Of a DNA stretch of 64,000 nucleotides, positions 18,116 through 26,207 are shown in pieces (the first letter of the stretch is position 1; the number at the start of each line of letters is the position of its first letter). Under the pieces are notes generated by a model. That model saw only the letters and a list, made by a program, of their open reading frames with translations, had not been told where the DNA came from and did no database searches. Where the stretch lies: assembly GCA_040404065.1 (NCBI GenBank), contig JBBAJM010000001.1; one strand, written 5' to 3'. Origin of the DNA: Fontibacterium sp040404065 (GTDB taxonomy: Bacteria > Pseudomonadota > Alphaproteobacteria > Pelagibacterales > Pelagibacteraceae). A program made the position numbers and the translations under genes.

Positions 18116-18661
18116 ATGTTTTTTTTACGCAATTTTTTAAAATATTTAGTTTATTTAGCTTGTTTATTATTATTTATTACTAATCAGTCTTTATCACAAC
18201 CCATTAAAAACCTCCCTTTTAAGAATATAGTTGTGCACGAAATACCAAAAGAAATCATCGGTGAAGAATTTATAAATTTCTCAGGTAAAAAATTAAAGTT
18301 TAATAAATTTGAACATCAGATAACTCTAATTAACTTTTGGTCAACCTGGTGTGTGCCCTGCAAAGAAGAAATGCCTTCTATCGATAAGTTAGTTAATGTC
18401 ATGGGAAAAGATAAAATCAAAATATTTGCTATTGATCTTGAAAAAATAAATAAGAAAAAAACTGATAAATTTTTTGCCGATTTAAAGATAAAAAATTTTT
18501 CTACTTACTATGATCCTGATTATGTTTTAGCTAGTAAGATTGGATTAAGAGGATTGCCAACAACGTTAATTATAGATCGAAATGGCAAAGAAATTGCGAG
18601 GGTAATAGGTTCTATAGATTTCGCAGATGAAAAATTTATTAATTGGTTAAAGAACTTATAG
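18116..18661 (+). CDS. TlpA-family thiol-disulfide thioredoxin, membrane-anchored
   Basis: A 181-residue protein with an N-terminal signal anchor (LVYLACLLLFITNQ) and a periplasmic thioredoxin domain. The active site is WSTWCVPCKEEMP (CVPC), and GLRGLPTTLIID holds the cis-proline. TlpA proteins reduce periplasmic disulfides, often for cytochrome assembly. Its divergent placement against argH is a common alphaproteobacterial arrangement. Confidence 0.9.
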   Translation: MFFLRNFLKYLVYLACLLLFITNQSLSQPIKNLPFKNIVVHEIPKEIIGEEFINFSGKKLKFNKFEHQITLINFWSTWCVPCKEEMPSIDKLVNVMGKDKIKIFAIDLEKINKKKTDKFFADLKIKNFSTYYDPDYVLASKIGLRGLPTTLIIDRNGKEIARVIGSIDFADEKFINWLKNL

Positions 18662-18663
18662 AA

Positions 18664-18864
18664 TTATTTCTTATAAAAGTAGGCTAGAGCCATTATTATA
18701 ATAATAGCAATAAACTGAGCAAAAACTCTCAATTGCATTAGTTTGTTACTTTTTCTTTTTTCATCAATATTACCACCAACGAAAAATGATTTCAGCCCAC
18801 GTAAAAGAATTATCAACACAACAATTAAAGCAATCGCTATAACAATACGACTAAAATTTGGCAT
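18664..18864 (-). CDS. HIG1-domain small membrane protein
   Basis: A 66-residue protein with two transmembrane helices separated by a short basic loop; SNKLMQLRVFAQFIAIIIIM resembles the HIG1 (hypoxia-induced) domain. Mitochondrial relatives associate with respiratory supercomplexes; the bacterial role is not established. It is convergent with the thioredoxin gene (2-bp gap). Confidence 0.72.
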   Translation of the reverse strand: MPNFSRIVIAIALIVVLIILLRGLKSFFVGGNIDEKRKSNKLMQLRVFAQFIAIIIIMALAYFYKK

Positions 18865-18914
18865 TAAGAAATAGTTATCATAAAACAGTTAAAATTATAT
18901 AAAATAAAATATTA

Positions 18915-19577
18915 ATGAAAATAATTAATGAAAATATATTTTTAAGATCAACTTCTTTGGCTCAGATTTCGACTAAAGCAAACTATTTAATAGTTTTTTG
19001 TCATGGATATGGAGCAGATGGAAAAGATTTAATTAATATTGGAAATTATTGGCAAAGGTTTTTACCAGATTTTTATTTTACTTCACCTAACGCACCAAAT
19101 GTTTGTTCAGTAAATCCGTCAGGGTTTGAATGGTTTAACCTTATGAATCCAGATATTAAAAATGTTGATTTAGAATTAGAAAGTTCAGTATTACAATTAA
19201 CAAAATTTATTGATGCTAAACTTAAAGACTTAAGTTTAGATTATTCAAAATTATTTCTGGTAGGATTTAGCCAAGGAACTATGCTGTCTTTGCATTATGC
19301 ATTAACAAATCCTAATAAAATCGCAGGAGTTATTGGTTATTCAGGTAAGATTTATGATCCAAGTATTTTAGAAAATAATATTAAATCTAGACCGCCAATT
19401 TTTTTAATGCATGGAGATGAAGATAATATTGTTCCTCTAGAAGACATGATGGAAGCTAAAAATTTCTTAACAAAAAATAAAGTTGATCTAAAAACTAAAA
19501 TTTTTAAAGGTTGTGGTCACTCAATTCCAACACAAGGACTGAGCTTAGGTCTTGAATTTATCAACATTAATAAATAA
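18915..19577 (+). CDS. Phospholipase/carboxylesterase, alpha/beta hydrolase
   Basis: A 220-residue hydrolase of the carboxylesterase type. Nucleophile elbow GFSQG near residue 117, HGYGADGKDL oxyanion region, DEDNIVPLED with the acidic residue and GCGHSIP with the histidine complete the triad. It is likely a cytoplasmic esterase/lysophospholipase; the substrate is unknown. Confidence 0.85.
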   Translation: MKIINENIFLRSTSLAQISTKANYLIVFCHGYGADGKDLINIGNYWQRFLPDFYFTSPNAPNVCSVNPSGFEWFNLMNPDIKNVDLELESSVLQLTKFIDAKLKDLSLDYSKLFLVGFSQGTMLSLHYALTNPNKIAGVIGYSGKIYDPSILENNIKSRPPIFLMHGDEDNIVPLEDMMEAKNFLTKNKVDLKTKIFKGCGHSIPTQGLSLGLEFININK

Positions 19578-19625
19578 AAAATATTTTGATTATCAATAAC
19601 ATTGGTATATCAATTAATGTATTAA

Positions 19626-20195
19626 ATGATTATTACTGAATCCAACACTGTACCTCTCGATAAGTGTCCAGCCCTAGTATTAAATGCGGATTATAGGCCA
19701 TTAAGTTATTATCCATTATCATTGTGGTGCTGGCAGGATGCTGTTCGTGATGTATTTTTAGATAGAGTAACAATAGTTTCGGAATACGATCGAGAAATTA
19801 GAAGTCCGTCTTTTACAATGAAATTACCAAGCGTAATTTCATTGAAAAAATATATAAAACCTTCAGAATTTCCAAATTTTACAAGATTTAATGTTTTTTT
19901 AAGAGATAAATTTTCCTGCCAATATTGCGGTAGTCAAAAAAATTTGACTTTTGATCATGTAATTCCAAGATCTAAGGGCGGCATCACCTGTTGGGAAAAC
20001 GTTGTATCTGCTTGTTGTACATGCAATGTAAGAAAAGGAGGAAAGCTTCCTCATGTTATCGGAATGATTCCAAAAATGAAACCTTATCGTCCAACAGTAG
20101 AAGAATTACATCATAATGGAAAATTTTTTCCACCAAATTTTTTACACCAAAGTTGGTTAGATTATTTATACTGGGACGTTAAACTCGAAAGTTAA
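19626..20195 (+). CDS. HNH endonuclease family protein
   Basis: A 189-residue HNH protein. FSCQYCG and CCTCNVRKGG provide the zinc-binding CxxC pairs, and FDHVIPRSKGG with WENVV is the HNH core (about residues 98-138). This solitary HNH type is conserved in alphaproteobacteria with no proven role; nothing nearby suggests a restriction system or phage. Its 3' end overlaps that of coq7 by four bases. Confidence 0.85.
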   Translation: MIITESNTVPLDKCPALVLNADYRPLSYYPLSLWCWQDAVRDVFLDRVTIVSEYDREIRSPSFTMKLPSVISLKKYIKPSEFPNFTRFNVFLRDKFSCQYCGSQKNLTFDHVIPRSKGGITCWENVVSACCTCNVRKGGKLPHVIGMIPKMKPYRPTVEELHHNGKFFPPNFLHQSWLDYLYWDVKLES

Positions 20196-20731
20196 TATTT
20201 TTTTGAAATTGTTATAGCCAATTTAGAGCTATTTTTTATTAAAATATCTAAAATAGAATATAAACCATCATTATTGGCCCCCAGACCTTCAGCGGTATGT
20301 TTGTGCTCGAGCTCTTCTTCTCTAAATTTAATAAATTTATTTTTAAGTTCTTTTTCTTCTTCATATTCTTTGGATAGAATATTTATTTGTTCCCCATAAT
20401 GATCACCTATAACCTCTTCAACAGCAGAAGTGCATAAAGCGGTAGCTTTTTTACCAAGTAAGGCAGTTCCAAAACCAAGAGCCGTACCAAGGACATCCCA
20501 CAAAGGAAGAAGAGCAGTTGGTCTAACTTTTCGTTCAATAATTTGATTTTCAAAAAATTCTAAGTGCTCCAATTCATGATCACGCATATCTTTAATAGTA
20601 TTCTGTAATTCAGGATCTTTATTTAATAATTGAAGAGCTTTTAGTTGCCCTTCATATATTTTGATAGCACCACGTTCTCCAGCGTGGTTTACTCTAATCA
20701 TTTCAGCTATTTGGCTTCGTTTTTTATCCAT
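20192..20731 (-). CDS. coq7: Demethoxyubiquinone hydroxylase (COQ7)
   Basis: A 179-residue di-iron hydroxylase with the duplicated metal motifs: NHAGERGAIKIYEGQ, DHELEHLEFFE, AVEEVIGDHYGEQ and REEELEHKHTA. It catalyses the C6/C5-type hydroxylation in ubiquinone synthesis. The ATG at 20731 overlaps dsbB by 25 bases; a second in-frame ATG at 20701 (MIRVNHAG) would remove the overlap. Confidence 0.94.
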   Translation of the reverse strand: MDKKRSQIAEMIRVNHAGERGAIKIYEGQLKALQLLNKDPELQNTIKDMRDHELEHLEFFENQIIERKVRPTALLPLWDVLGTALGFGTALLGKKATALCTSAVEEVIGDHYGEQINILSKEYEEEKELKNKFIKFREEELEHKHTAEGLGANNDGLYSILDILIKNSSKLAITISKKY

Positions 20732-21192
20732 GAAAATATTTTATAATATAAAATAGAAAGAGCCAAAGAAACAATAGTATTAATAGAGGCCAAAGATAGA
20801 CCAAATAATTTAAAACCCACTTCTTTGCATGATGAAGACAGTTTGTTTTCTAATTCTTTGAATAATATCTCCTTAGAAAGATTATTGTTAGCACTAACTT
20901 TGCAACTGGATAATTCGTTTATTAATCCATATTCGATTCCTGCATGATATCCAGCAAGAATGAAGCTTCCTATTGAAGTAAAAAAAATTAAAATAATTAA
21001 CTGATTTTTCCAATTATTATTTAAAAAAAATAAAGAGCAAAATAATAATATTAGGTAATATGGATAACGCTCATAAAGACACAAAATACAAGGTTTAATA
21101 TTTAAAAAATATTGAATGAATAGCGTAACGGAAATAATAAAAATATTTATTAATATAATGAATAAAAAATATTTATAAGTCTTATTGTTCAA
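20707..21192 (-). CDS. dsbB: Disulfide bond formation protein DsbB
   Basis: A 161-residue four-helix membrane protein. KPCILCLYERYPYY holds the first redox pair CILC and the family ERYPY motif; a second pair of cysteines is in the periplasmic loop (SSCKVSANN and SSCKEVG). It reoxidises DsbA using quinone. The start is a TTG that overlaps the preceding stop (TTGA) with no usable ATG before the first helix. Confidence 0.9.
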   Translation of the reverse strand: MNNKTYKYFLFIILINIFIISVTLFIQYFLNIKPCILCLYERYPYYLILLFCSLFFLNNNWKNQLIILIFFTSIGSFILAGYHAGIEYGLINELSSCKVSANNNLSKEILFKELENKLSSSCKEVGFKLFGLSLASINTIVSLALSILYYKIFSWIKNEAK

Positions 21193-21809
21193 GCAGCGAA
21201 GTAATGTGGGAATTTAATATAAAATAAATACATTCCTCCGATAACTATAATGAAACTGACAATTATCCAGATTAAGAATGTTGTGAACTTTTTCTCGATA
21301 TGTTCTTGAATTTTTGGTCCATATTTTGAAAAGAAATAAGCCAAAAAAAAATATCTTGAGCCTCTAGTAAAAAGAGCAGTAGCGGCAAATAGTGGAAAGT
21401 TAAAAGACACAAAGCCGCTTGCTATAGCCAATAAGTTAAATGGAAGTGGAGTAAACCCAGAAATAAATAATATAAATGCAAATCCTATCATTGTGCTTTT
21501 TTTGTGAAAGATAGCCAAAAATTTTTCAGGATTAGATACCCCAGACAAATCAAAAATATAAACTCCAAGCTTGTCAAACATGTAATGACCAATTGCGTAA
21601 GCAGCTAGAGCTCCTATAAATGCAGCTATTGTTGCAATTGCAAATGTCTCAAACCATTTTTTTGGTTTTGAAATTGACATTGGAATTACAATTGAGTCAG
21701 AGGGTACTGGAAAAAATATATTTTCCATAAAACACCACCCAGCTAAAAAATATTTAGCTCTTTTATGGCCTGCTAATTTAATTAAATCATTTAAGAGTTT
21801 TTTTAACAT
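21189..21809 (-). CDS. YqaA-family (VTT/DedA-like) membrane protein
   Basis: A 206-residue inner-membrane protein of the VTT/SNARE-associated superfamily, YqaA branch: AGWCFMENIFFPVPSDSIVIPM at the re-entrant region and SGFTPLPFNLLAIASGF later. DedA-type proteins are implicated in lipid flipping and membrane homeostasis. A paralogue is at 22132. It is translationally coupled to dsbB. Confidence 0.85.
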   Translation of the reverse strand: MLKKLLNDLIKLAGHKRAKYFLAGWCFMENIFFPVPSDSIVIPMSISKPKKWFETFAIATIAAFIGALAAYAIGHYMFDKLGVYIFDLSGVSNPEKFLAIFHKKSTMIGFAFILFISGFTPLPFNLLAIASGFVSFNFPLFAATALFTRGSRYFFLAYFFSKYGPKIQEHIEKKFTTFLIWIIVSFIIVIGGMYLFYIKFPHYFAA

Positions 21810-21848
21810 TTAAGTTGTTAAGTATATTTGAATTTATATAATTAAAAA

Positions 21849-22034
21849 ATGGAATTAAAATTTGATATTAAGCAATTTCTCATATCATTAGTAGTATCAC
21901 CAGTGGTTTTCTATGCGGTCGTTGGTATTGCTAAGATTTTTGGAGCATCTTATCGCATGAGTCACGGGGAAGCCTTCATTATTTGGCTGCTTCTTGCAAT
22001 TTTAATAAAGATTAGTTTTATTAATAAAAAATAA
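21849..22034 (+). CDS. Small membrane protein, unknown
   Basis: A 61-residue ORF with two predicted transmembrane helices (FLISLVVSPVVFYAVVGIA and FIIWLLLAILIKISF) flanking a short SYRMSHGEA loop. I do not recognise the family. It stands alone between a divergent YqaA gene and tRNA-Leu. The clean membrane topology supports a real gene. Confidence 0.65.
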   Translation: MELKFDIKQFLISLVVSPVVFYAVVGIAKIFGASYRMSHGEAFIIWLLLAILIKISFINKK

Positions 22035-22044
22035 AAAAATACTT

Positions 22045-22130
22045 GCGGAAGTGATGGAACGGTAGACATGATAGACTCAAAATCTATTGCTTGCAAGAGT
22101 GTGAGGGTTCAAATCCCTCCTTCCGCACCA
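22045..22130 (+). tRNA. tRNA-Leu (CAA)
   Basis: A class II tRNA of 86 bases including an encoded CCA. Acceptor GCGGAAG pairs with CTTCCGC, the anticodon loop is CTCAAAA (anticodon CAA), a variable arm is present and the T arm is GAGGGTTCAAATCCCTC. It reads UUG leucine codons. Confidence 0.96.
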
Positions 22131-22131
22131 A

Positions 22132-22713
22132 TTAAAATAAATATTTTATTATAAGAAAAATAATCAATAATAAAATTACACTTACAATAGATAAAATATT
22201 TAGATATTTTTCTATAAAAAATTTAATTTTTTCACCAAATTTTAATATTAAAAAACTAATTGTAAGGAAACGAATTCCTCTAGAAATTAGACTTCCAACA
22301 ATAAATATCCAAAAGTTAAATTGTACAAAACCACTACCTATAGTTAGTAATTTATAAGGAAGAGGAGTGAACGCATAGAAGAACACAATCCAAAATTCCA
22401 TTTCTTTTGTAATTGAGTTAGTAAATTTAATAAACGATTCTTGATAACCATAGAAACTGATAACAGATGCACCAATAGTGTCATAAAAAAAATAACCCAA
22501 ATAATAACCAAGAGCACCACCTAATACTGAAAACAGGGTTACAAAAAATCCAATAGATATTGCTTTGTGCCTTTTTACTAATTGCACAGGTATCATGAGA
22601 AGAACAATCGGTATTGGGAAAACACTACTTTCAATAAAACTTATAAAATATAGAAATTTTTCAGACTGTTTCTTGCCCGAGATAAGTAAAATTTTATTAT
22701 ATAAAGATCTCAT
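22132..22713 (-). CDS. YqaA-family (VTT/DedA-like) membrane protein, second copy
   Basis: A 193-residue paralogue of the protein at 21189: FIESSVFPIPIVLLMIPVQL at the N-terminal re-entrant motif and YAFTPLPYKLLTIGSGFVQF later. It ends one base from the tRNA-Leu 3' end on the opposite strand. Substrate unknown; the two copies share the FTPLP motif but differ in much of the rest. Confidence 0.83.
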   Translation of the reverse strand: MRSLYNKILLISGKKQSEKFLYFISFIESSVFPIPIVLLMIPVQLVKRHKAISIGFFVTLFSVLGGALGYYLGYFFYDTIGASVISFYGYQESFIKFTNSITKEMEFWIVFFYAFTPLPYKLLTIGSGFVQFNFWIFIVGSLISRGIRFLTISFLILKFGEKIKFFIEKYLNILSIVSVILLLIIFLIIKYLF

Positions 22714-22797
22714 TTAAAATTAGCTTATATATTTAATTTTATTATTAGCACCTAAAATAACTAGGCTGGGATAAGTAATCTAAAAAAGTATAGAATA

Positions 22798-24537
22798 GTG
22801 TTTATGCAGATTTCGACTTTTAAAAATTTAAATGAAATTCTATTTTCACAATATGAAAACCATAAAAAAGAAGATCATTTATTATTTAACAATTTGAACT
22901 TAAAAAAGTTTCAGACTTATACTTGGCAGGACACCAGGAATAACGTTCTCAAATTTGCTAATTTTTTATACAGTAAAAATCTCAAAAAGGGAGACAGGGT
23001 ATTATTAGTTTCGGAAAATAGACCCGAGTGGTTAATTGCTGATCTCGCAATATTATTGAATTCTGCAATAACAGTTCCTAATTACACAACTTACACAGCA
23101 AATGATTTTGCCTTTACTATTAATGACAGCAAACCTGTTGGATTAATTGTTTCTAGTTCTAATTTATTGAAAAATATTTTATTAGCAGCAAAAAGAATTA
23201 ATTATAATTTTAATTTTATAATTCTTTTTAATGAATGCGAAAAAAATATCCCGCCTAATGTTATTAATTTTTTCGAGATATTAAATAAAGAAATAGATTT
23301 TGAAAAAGAACAAAGTTTTTTTTTTGAGAACAATAAAAATTTAAATAGACAAGACCCTGCGTGCATTATTTATACCTCAGGAACACAAGGAACACCAAAA
23401 GGCGTTGTGTTATCACATGGAGGAATATTAAAAAACTGCGAAGGCGCTTTAGAGTTTTTAGATTTTGCTAAGGGAAAAAAAAATACTTTTTTGACCTGGT
23501 TGCCGTTATCACATTCTTATGAGCATACAGTTCAATTTGCTCAATTAAGTTTAGGTGCCAAAATATTTTATTCTGAAAGTTTAGATAAATTATTATCAAA
23601 TTTGAAAATAGCAAAACCAACAATCATGACAGCTGTGCCAAGATTTTATACCAATCTTATGCATAAAATTAAAATTAACTTACAAACACAAAGCAATTTT
23701 AAAAAAATTATTTTTCAAAAGACATTAGCTTTAGGAGAGAAAAAATTTTTAAATAAACCCATGAATACTTTTGAGAAACTTCTTAATTATATTTTGGATT
23801 TTATAGTTAGGAGAAAAATAAAGAATCAATTTGGGGGAAAAATACAAGCATTTATATCCGGAGGAGGACCTCTTGATTATAACGTCGGTATTTTTTTAAA
23901 TTCTTTAGGATTATCAACCTTGCAAGGCTATGGCCTCACGGAAACTTCACCAATTATCAGTGCCAATCCAATAAATAAAATCAAAGTAGATACAGTTGGA
24001 ACAATTTTTAAAGATGTGGAAGTTAAAATTGCTGAAGATGGAGAAATTTTAGTTAAAGGCGAAAATGTTATGATTGGTTATTGGAATAATAAAGAAGAAA
24101 CAGATAAAGTTTTAAAAGATGACTGGTTACATACAGGTGATATTGGTGAAATTGATAATGAGGGTTATTTAAAAATTACCGATAGAAAAAAAGATATTAT
24201 AATTAATGCCGGAGGGGATAATATTGCCCCAAGCAAGATAGAAAATTTGCTATCAAATTATCCAGATATTATTCAAAGTTATATTTACGGAGATAAAAAG
24301 AATTATCTAGTTGCATTAATTGTTGTCGAAAAAGAGATAGAAGATAAGAGAAGTAAAATACAATTCATCATTAACAAAGTTAACGATGAACTTAGTATTA
24401 TTGAAAAAATAAAGAAATTTATAATTATTGATGCTCCATTTACTGTTGAGAATGAAATGTTAACTCCAACAATGAAGATAAGACGACATCAAATTAAAAA
24501 AATTTTTGGGGATCAACTAGAAAAACTTTATTTTTAA
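22798..24537 (+). CDS. Long-chain acyl-CoA synthetase (AMP-forming)
   Basis: A 579-residue ANL-superfamily ligase. The AMP-binding loop IIYTSGTQGTPKGVVLSH, LQGYGLTETSP, WLHTGDIGEID and the hinge DRKKDIIINAGG are in order. It activates fatty acids (FadD/FAA1-like). The frame opens at a GTG (22798), but the ATG two codons later (22804) is equally likely. Confidence 0.92.
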   Translation: MFMQISTFKNLNEILFSQYENHKKEDHLLFNNLNLKKFQTYTWQDTRNNVLKFANFLYSKNLKKGDRVLLVSENRPEWLIADLAILLNSAITVPNYTTYTANDFAFTINDSKPVGLIVSSSNLLKNILLAAKRINYNFNFIILFNECEKNIPPNVINFFEILNKEIDFEKEQSFFFENNKNLNRQDPACIIYTSGTQGTPKGVVLSHGGILKNCEGALEFLDFAKGKKNTFLTWLPLSHSYEHTVQFAQLSLGAKIFYSESLDKLLSNLKIAKPTIMTAVPRFYTNLMHKIKINLQTQSNFKKIIFQKTLALGEKKFLNKPMNTFEKLLNYILDFIVRRKIKNQFGGKIQAFISGGGPLDYNVGIFLNSLGLSTLQGYGLTETSPIISANPINKIKVDTVGTIFKDVEVKIAEDGEILVKGENVMIGYWNNKEETDKVLKDDWLHTGDIGEIDNEGYLKITDRKKDIIINAGGDNIAPSKIENLLSNYPDIIQSYIYGDKKNYLVALIVVEKEIEDKRSKIQFIINKVNDELSIIEKIKKFIIIDAPFTVENEMLTPTMKIRRHQIKKIFGDQLEKLYF

Positions 24538-24539
24538 TC

Positions 24540-24616
24540 TGGTGCACTCGAGAAGATTCGAACTTCTGACACCAAGTTTAGGAAACTTGTACTCTATCCA
24601 ACTGAGCTACGAGTGC
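24540..24616 (-). tRNA. tRNA-Arg (CCT)
   Basis: A 77-base tRNA on the minus strand with encoded CCA. Acceptor GCACTCG pairs with CGAGTGC, discriminator A; the anticodon loop is TTCCTAA (anticodon CCT). It reads AGG arginine codons. It faces the end of the acyl-CoA synthetase gene, 2 bp away. Confidence 0.95.
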
Positions 24617-24682
24617 ACTTGTACATAATATAAATAATATTTTGCTATAGAAAAATATTAAAAAAGTATTGTAAACCAATAA

Positions 24683-24713
24683 AAAATGAATCAAAAAAAA
24701 ATTGATTCATTTT
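24683..24713. terminator. Bidirectional A/T-rich hairpin upstream of the basic-peptide gene
   Basis: A perfect 12-bp inverted repeat (AAAATGAATCAA / TTGATTCATTTT) with a 7-base A loop. It lies in the 212-base gap between tRNA-Arg and the gene at 24829 and could stop rightward read-through from the acyl-CoA synthetase gene. Apart from this and the palindrome at 24785 I see nothing further in the gap. Confidence 0.45.
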
Positions 24714-24784
24714 TGAAATTTTGATCAACAAATAACAATTTGACTTACTAATCGATATGTTTTTAAGTATTTATAAATACGAAT

Positions 24785-24803
24785 CACTTAAATTATTTAA
24801 GTG
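24785..24803. promoter_or_regulatory. 19-bp palindrome upstream of the basic-peptide gene
   Basis: CACTTAAAT, one base, then ATTTAAGTG: a perfect 9-bp dyad 26 bases before the ATG at 24829. It could be an operator or a leader hairpin; no T-tract follows. A strong ribosome binding site (GGGAG) follows it. Confidence 0.35.
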
Positions 24804-24828
24804 AAAATTAACGTAACGGGAGAAAAAA

Positions 24829-24924
24829 ATGGCTAAAAAAAGAAAAGCAGCTAAAAAAACTACTAAGAAGAGAAAATCTTCTAGAAGAAAGCCAGCTAAG
24901 AAAGCAACAAAGAGAAGAAGATAG
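24829..24924 (+). CDS. 31-residue Lys/Arg-rich basic peptide
   Basis: A very short ORF starting MAKKRKAAKKTTKKRKSSRR and ending KKATKRRR: about two thirds of residues are Lys or Arg, the rest Ala, Thr, Ser and one Pro, resembling a histone H1-type tail. The ribosome binding site GGGAG 8 bases upstream is among the best in the window, and a strong terminator follows 17 bases after the stop, so it is very probably expressed. Nucleic-acid binding is inferred from composition. I know of no assigned function. Confidence 0.78.
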   Translation: MAKKRKAAKKTTKKRKSSRRKPAKKATKRRR

Positions 24925-24941
24925 TTCTTTTAGTTTTCAAG

Positions 24942-24980
24942 AAAAACGCTCTTCAAATTTTATTGAAGGGCGTTTTTTTT
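24942..24980. terminator. Strong shared terminator between basic peptide and carD
   Basis: An 11-bp stem (ACGCTCTTCAA / TTGAAGGGCGT, one G-T wobble), 6-base loop, followed by T8 on the plus strand and preceded by A5 (U-tract on the minus strand). It fits rho-independent termination for both the rightward peptide gene and the leftward carD gene, whose stop overlaps the T run. Confidence 0.85.
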
Positions 24981-25791
24981 ATATGGGCTCTGCAGTTACT
25001 GCTTCTTTTTTCCCAAGCGCCTTATCTAATTTCTTTTTAGCATCTTCGTCACTAATGGCTAATCCGATTGCAACTTCCCCCAATAAACGATCGTAAGCTT
25101 TTTCAAATAATTGTCTCTCACTGTAAGATTGATCTACGGGGATTTCTGTATTTTTATTTAAATCTCTAACTACTTCTGCGATTTGATAAATCTCACCAGA
25201 GTTAATTTTTTGATCATACTCTTGCGCTCTTCTGCTCCACATAGTTCTTCTGATTTTTGGTTTTCCTTTTAATATAGATATAGCTTTATTAATTTGATTT
25301 ACGCTTGATATTGGTCTCAAGTTTCCTTGTTGATTAACTGGTATAGTTAAAACTAATTTATCTTTGGTAACTTGAATTTTATAGTAAGTCATTTCAATTT
25401 CGGCAATCACGCTTGTTTCGACAGCAACGATTTGTCCAACACCATGTTTTGGATAAATAACATGATCTTTTATTTTGTAGATTTTTTTATCGGATTCTTG
25501 TTTAGCAACTTTTTTAATTTCTATAATTTCATTAACAGGTGCATGATTTGATGATGTGGCTTTTAAATTTGATCCTGCTACAGGAGTATTTTTTAATGTT
25601 TCTGGATTCTTGGGTCTGCCACGTTTGCCTTTTGGCTTAATTTCTACAGGAGTTTTTTCTTTTTTTGGAACTTCTTTTTTTATAACTTTTACAGGTTTTT
25701 TTTCTAATATAATTTTTTTATTTTTCTTAGCAGGTAAATCTTTTTTCTTATCTTTTGCTTTTTTCTTTATGATTTTTTTTAGAAATTCCAT
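24979..25791 (-). CDS. carD: CarD-family transcriptional regulator with basic N-terminal extension
   Basis: A 270-residue protein. The C-terminal part (from about residue 104, KIKDHVIYPKHGVGQIVAVE) is a CarD/CdnL RNA-polymerase-interacting domain with its helical region. The first 100 residues are Lys/Pro-rich and include KRGRPKNP, an AT-hook-like GRP core. CarD stabilises open promoter complexes. The extension is longer than in CdnL of about 160-170 residues and would add DNA contacts. It follows fdxA. Confidence 0.9.
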   Translation of the reverse strand: MEFLKKIIKKKAKDKKKDLPAKKNKKIILEKKPVKVIKKEVPKKEKTPVEIKPKGKRGRPKNPETLKNTPVAGSNLKATSSNHAPVNEIIEIKKVAKQESDKKIYKIKDHVIYPKHGVGQIVAVETSVIAEIEMTYYKIQVTKDKLVLTIPVNQQGNLRPISSVNQINKAISILKGKPKIRRTMWSRRAQEYDQKINSGEIYQIAEVVRDLNKNTEIPVDQSYSERQLFEKAYDRLLGEVAIGLAISDEDAKKKLDKALGKKEAVTAEPI

Positions 25792-25837
25792 GTGGCGCTT
25801 AATATAGTATCCGATTACTTAATACAAGCTTACAAGA

Positions 25838-26179
25838 TTATTTATTACCAGGACCAGGCTTATCACTAAAGTATTTTTCAAGTTTGTTAGGTGTATTTTT
25901 ATATTTATCTGCATCAGGTAAGGGGTCTTTTTTTTTATTAATGTTTGGCCATTTTGCAGACATGTCTTTATTTAATAAAACTAGTTTTTCAGTATTTTTA
26001 TTTGTATCTGGCTCAATAGCATTTATAGGACACTCCGGTTCACAAACACCACAGTCTATGCATTCATCAGGATTAATAACTAGCATGTTTTCGCCCTCGT
26101 AAAAACAATCTACAGGACAAACTTCTACGCAGTCAGTCAGTTTGCACTTAATACAGTTCTCGTTAACTACGTAAGTCAT
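25838..26179 (-). CDS. fdxA: Ferredoxin FdxA (7Fe, 3Fe-4S/4Fe-4S)
   Basis: A 113-residue bacterial ferredoxin: CIKCKLTDCVEVCPVDCF and CIDCGVCEPECPINAI supply the cluster ligands, with the FdxA-type layout of a 3Fe-4S and a 4Fe-4S cluster. It lies between the Suv3-like helicase and carD, a widely kept alphaproteobacterial order. Confidence 0.95.
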   Translation of the reverse strand: MTYVVNENCIKCKLTDCVEVCPVDCFYEGENMLVINPDECIDCGVCEPECPINAIEPDTNKNTEKLVLLNKDMSAKWPNINKKKDPLPDADKYKNTPNKLEKYFSDKPGPGNK

Positions 26180-26207
26180 AATTAGTTTTTATAATATAAT
26201 TTATTGT

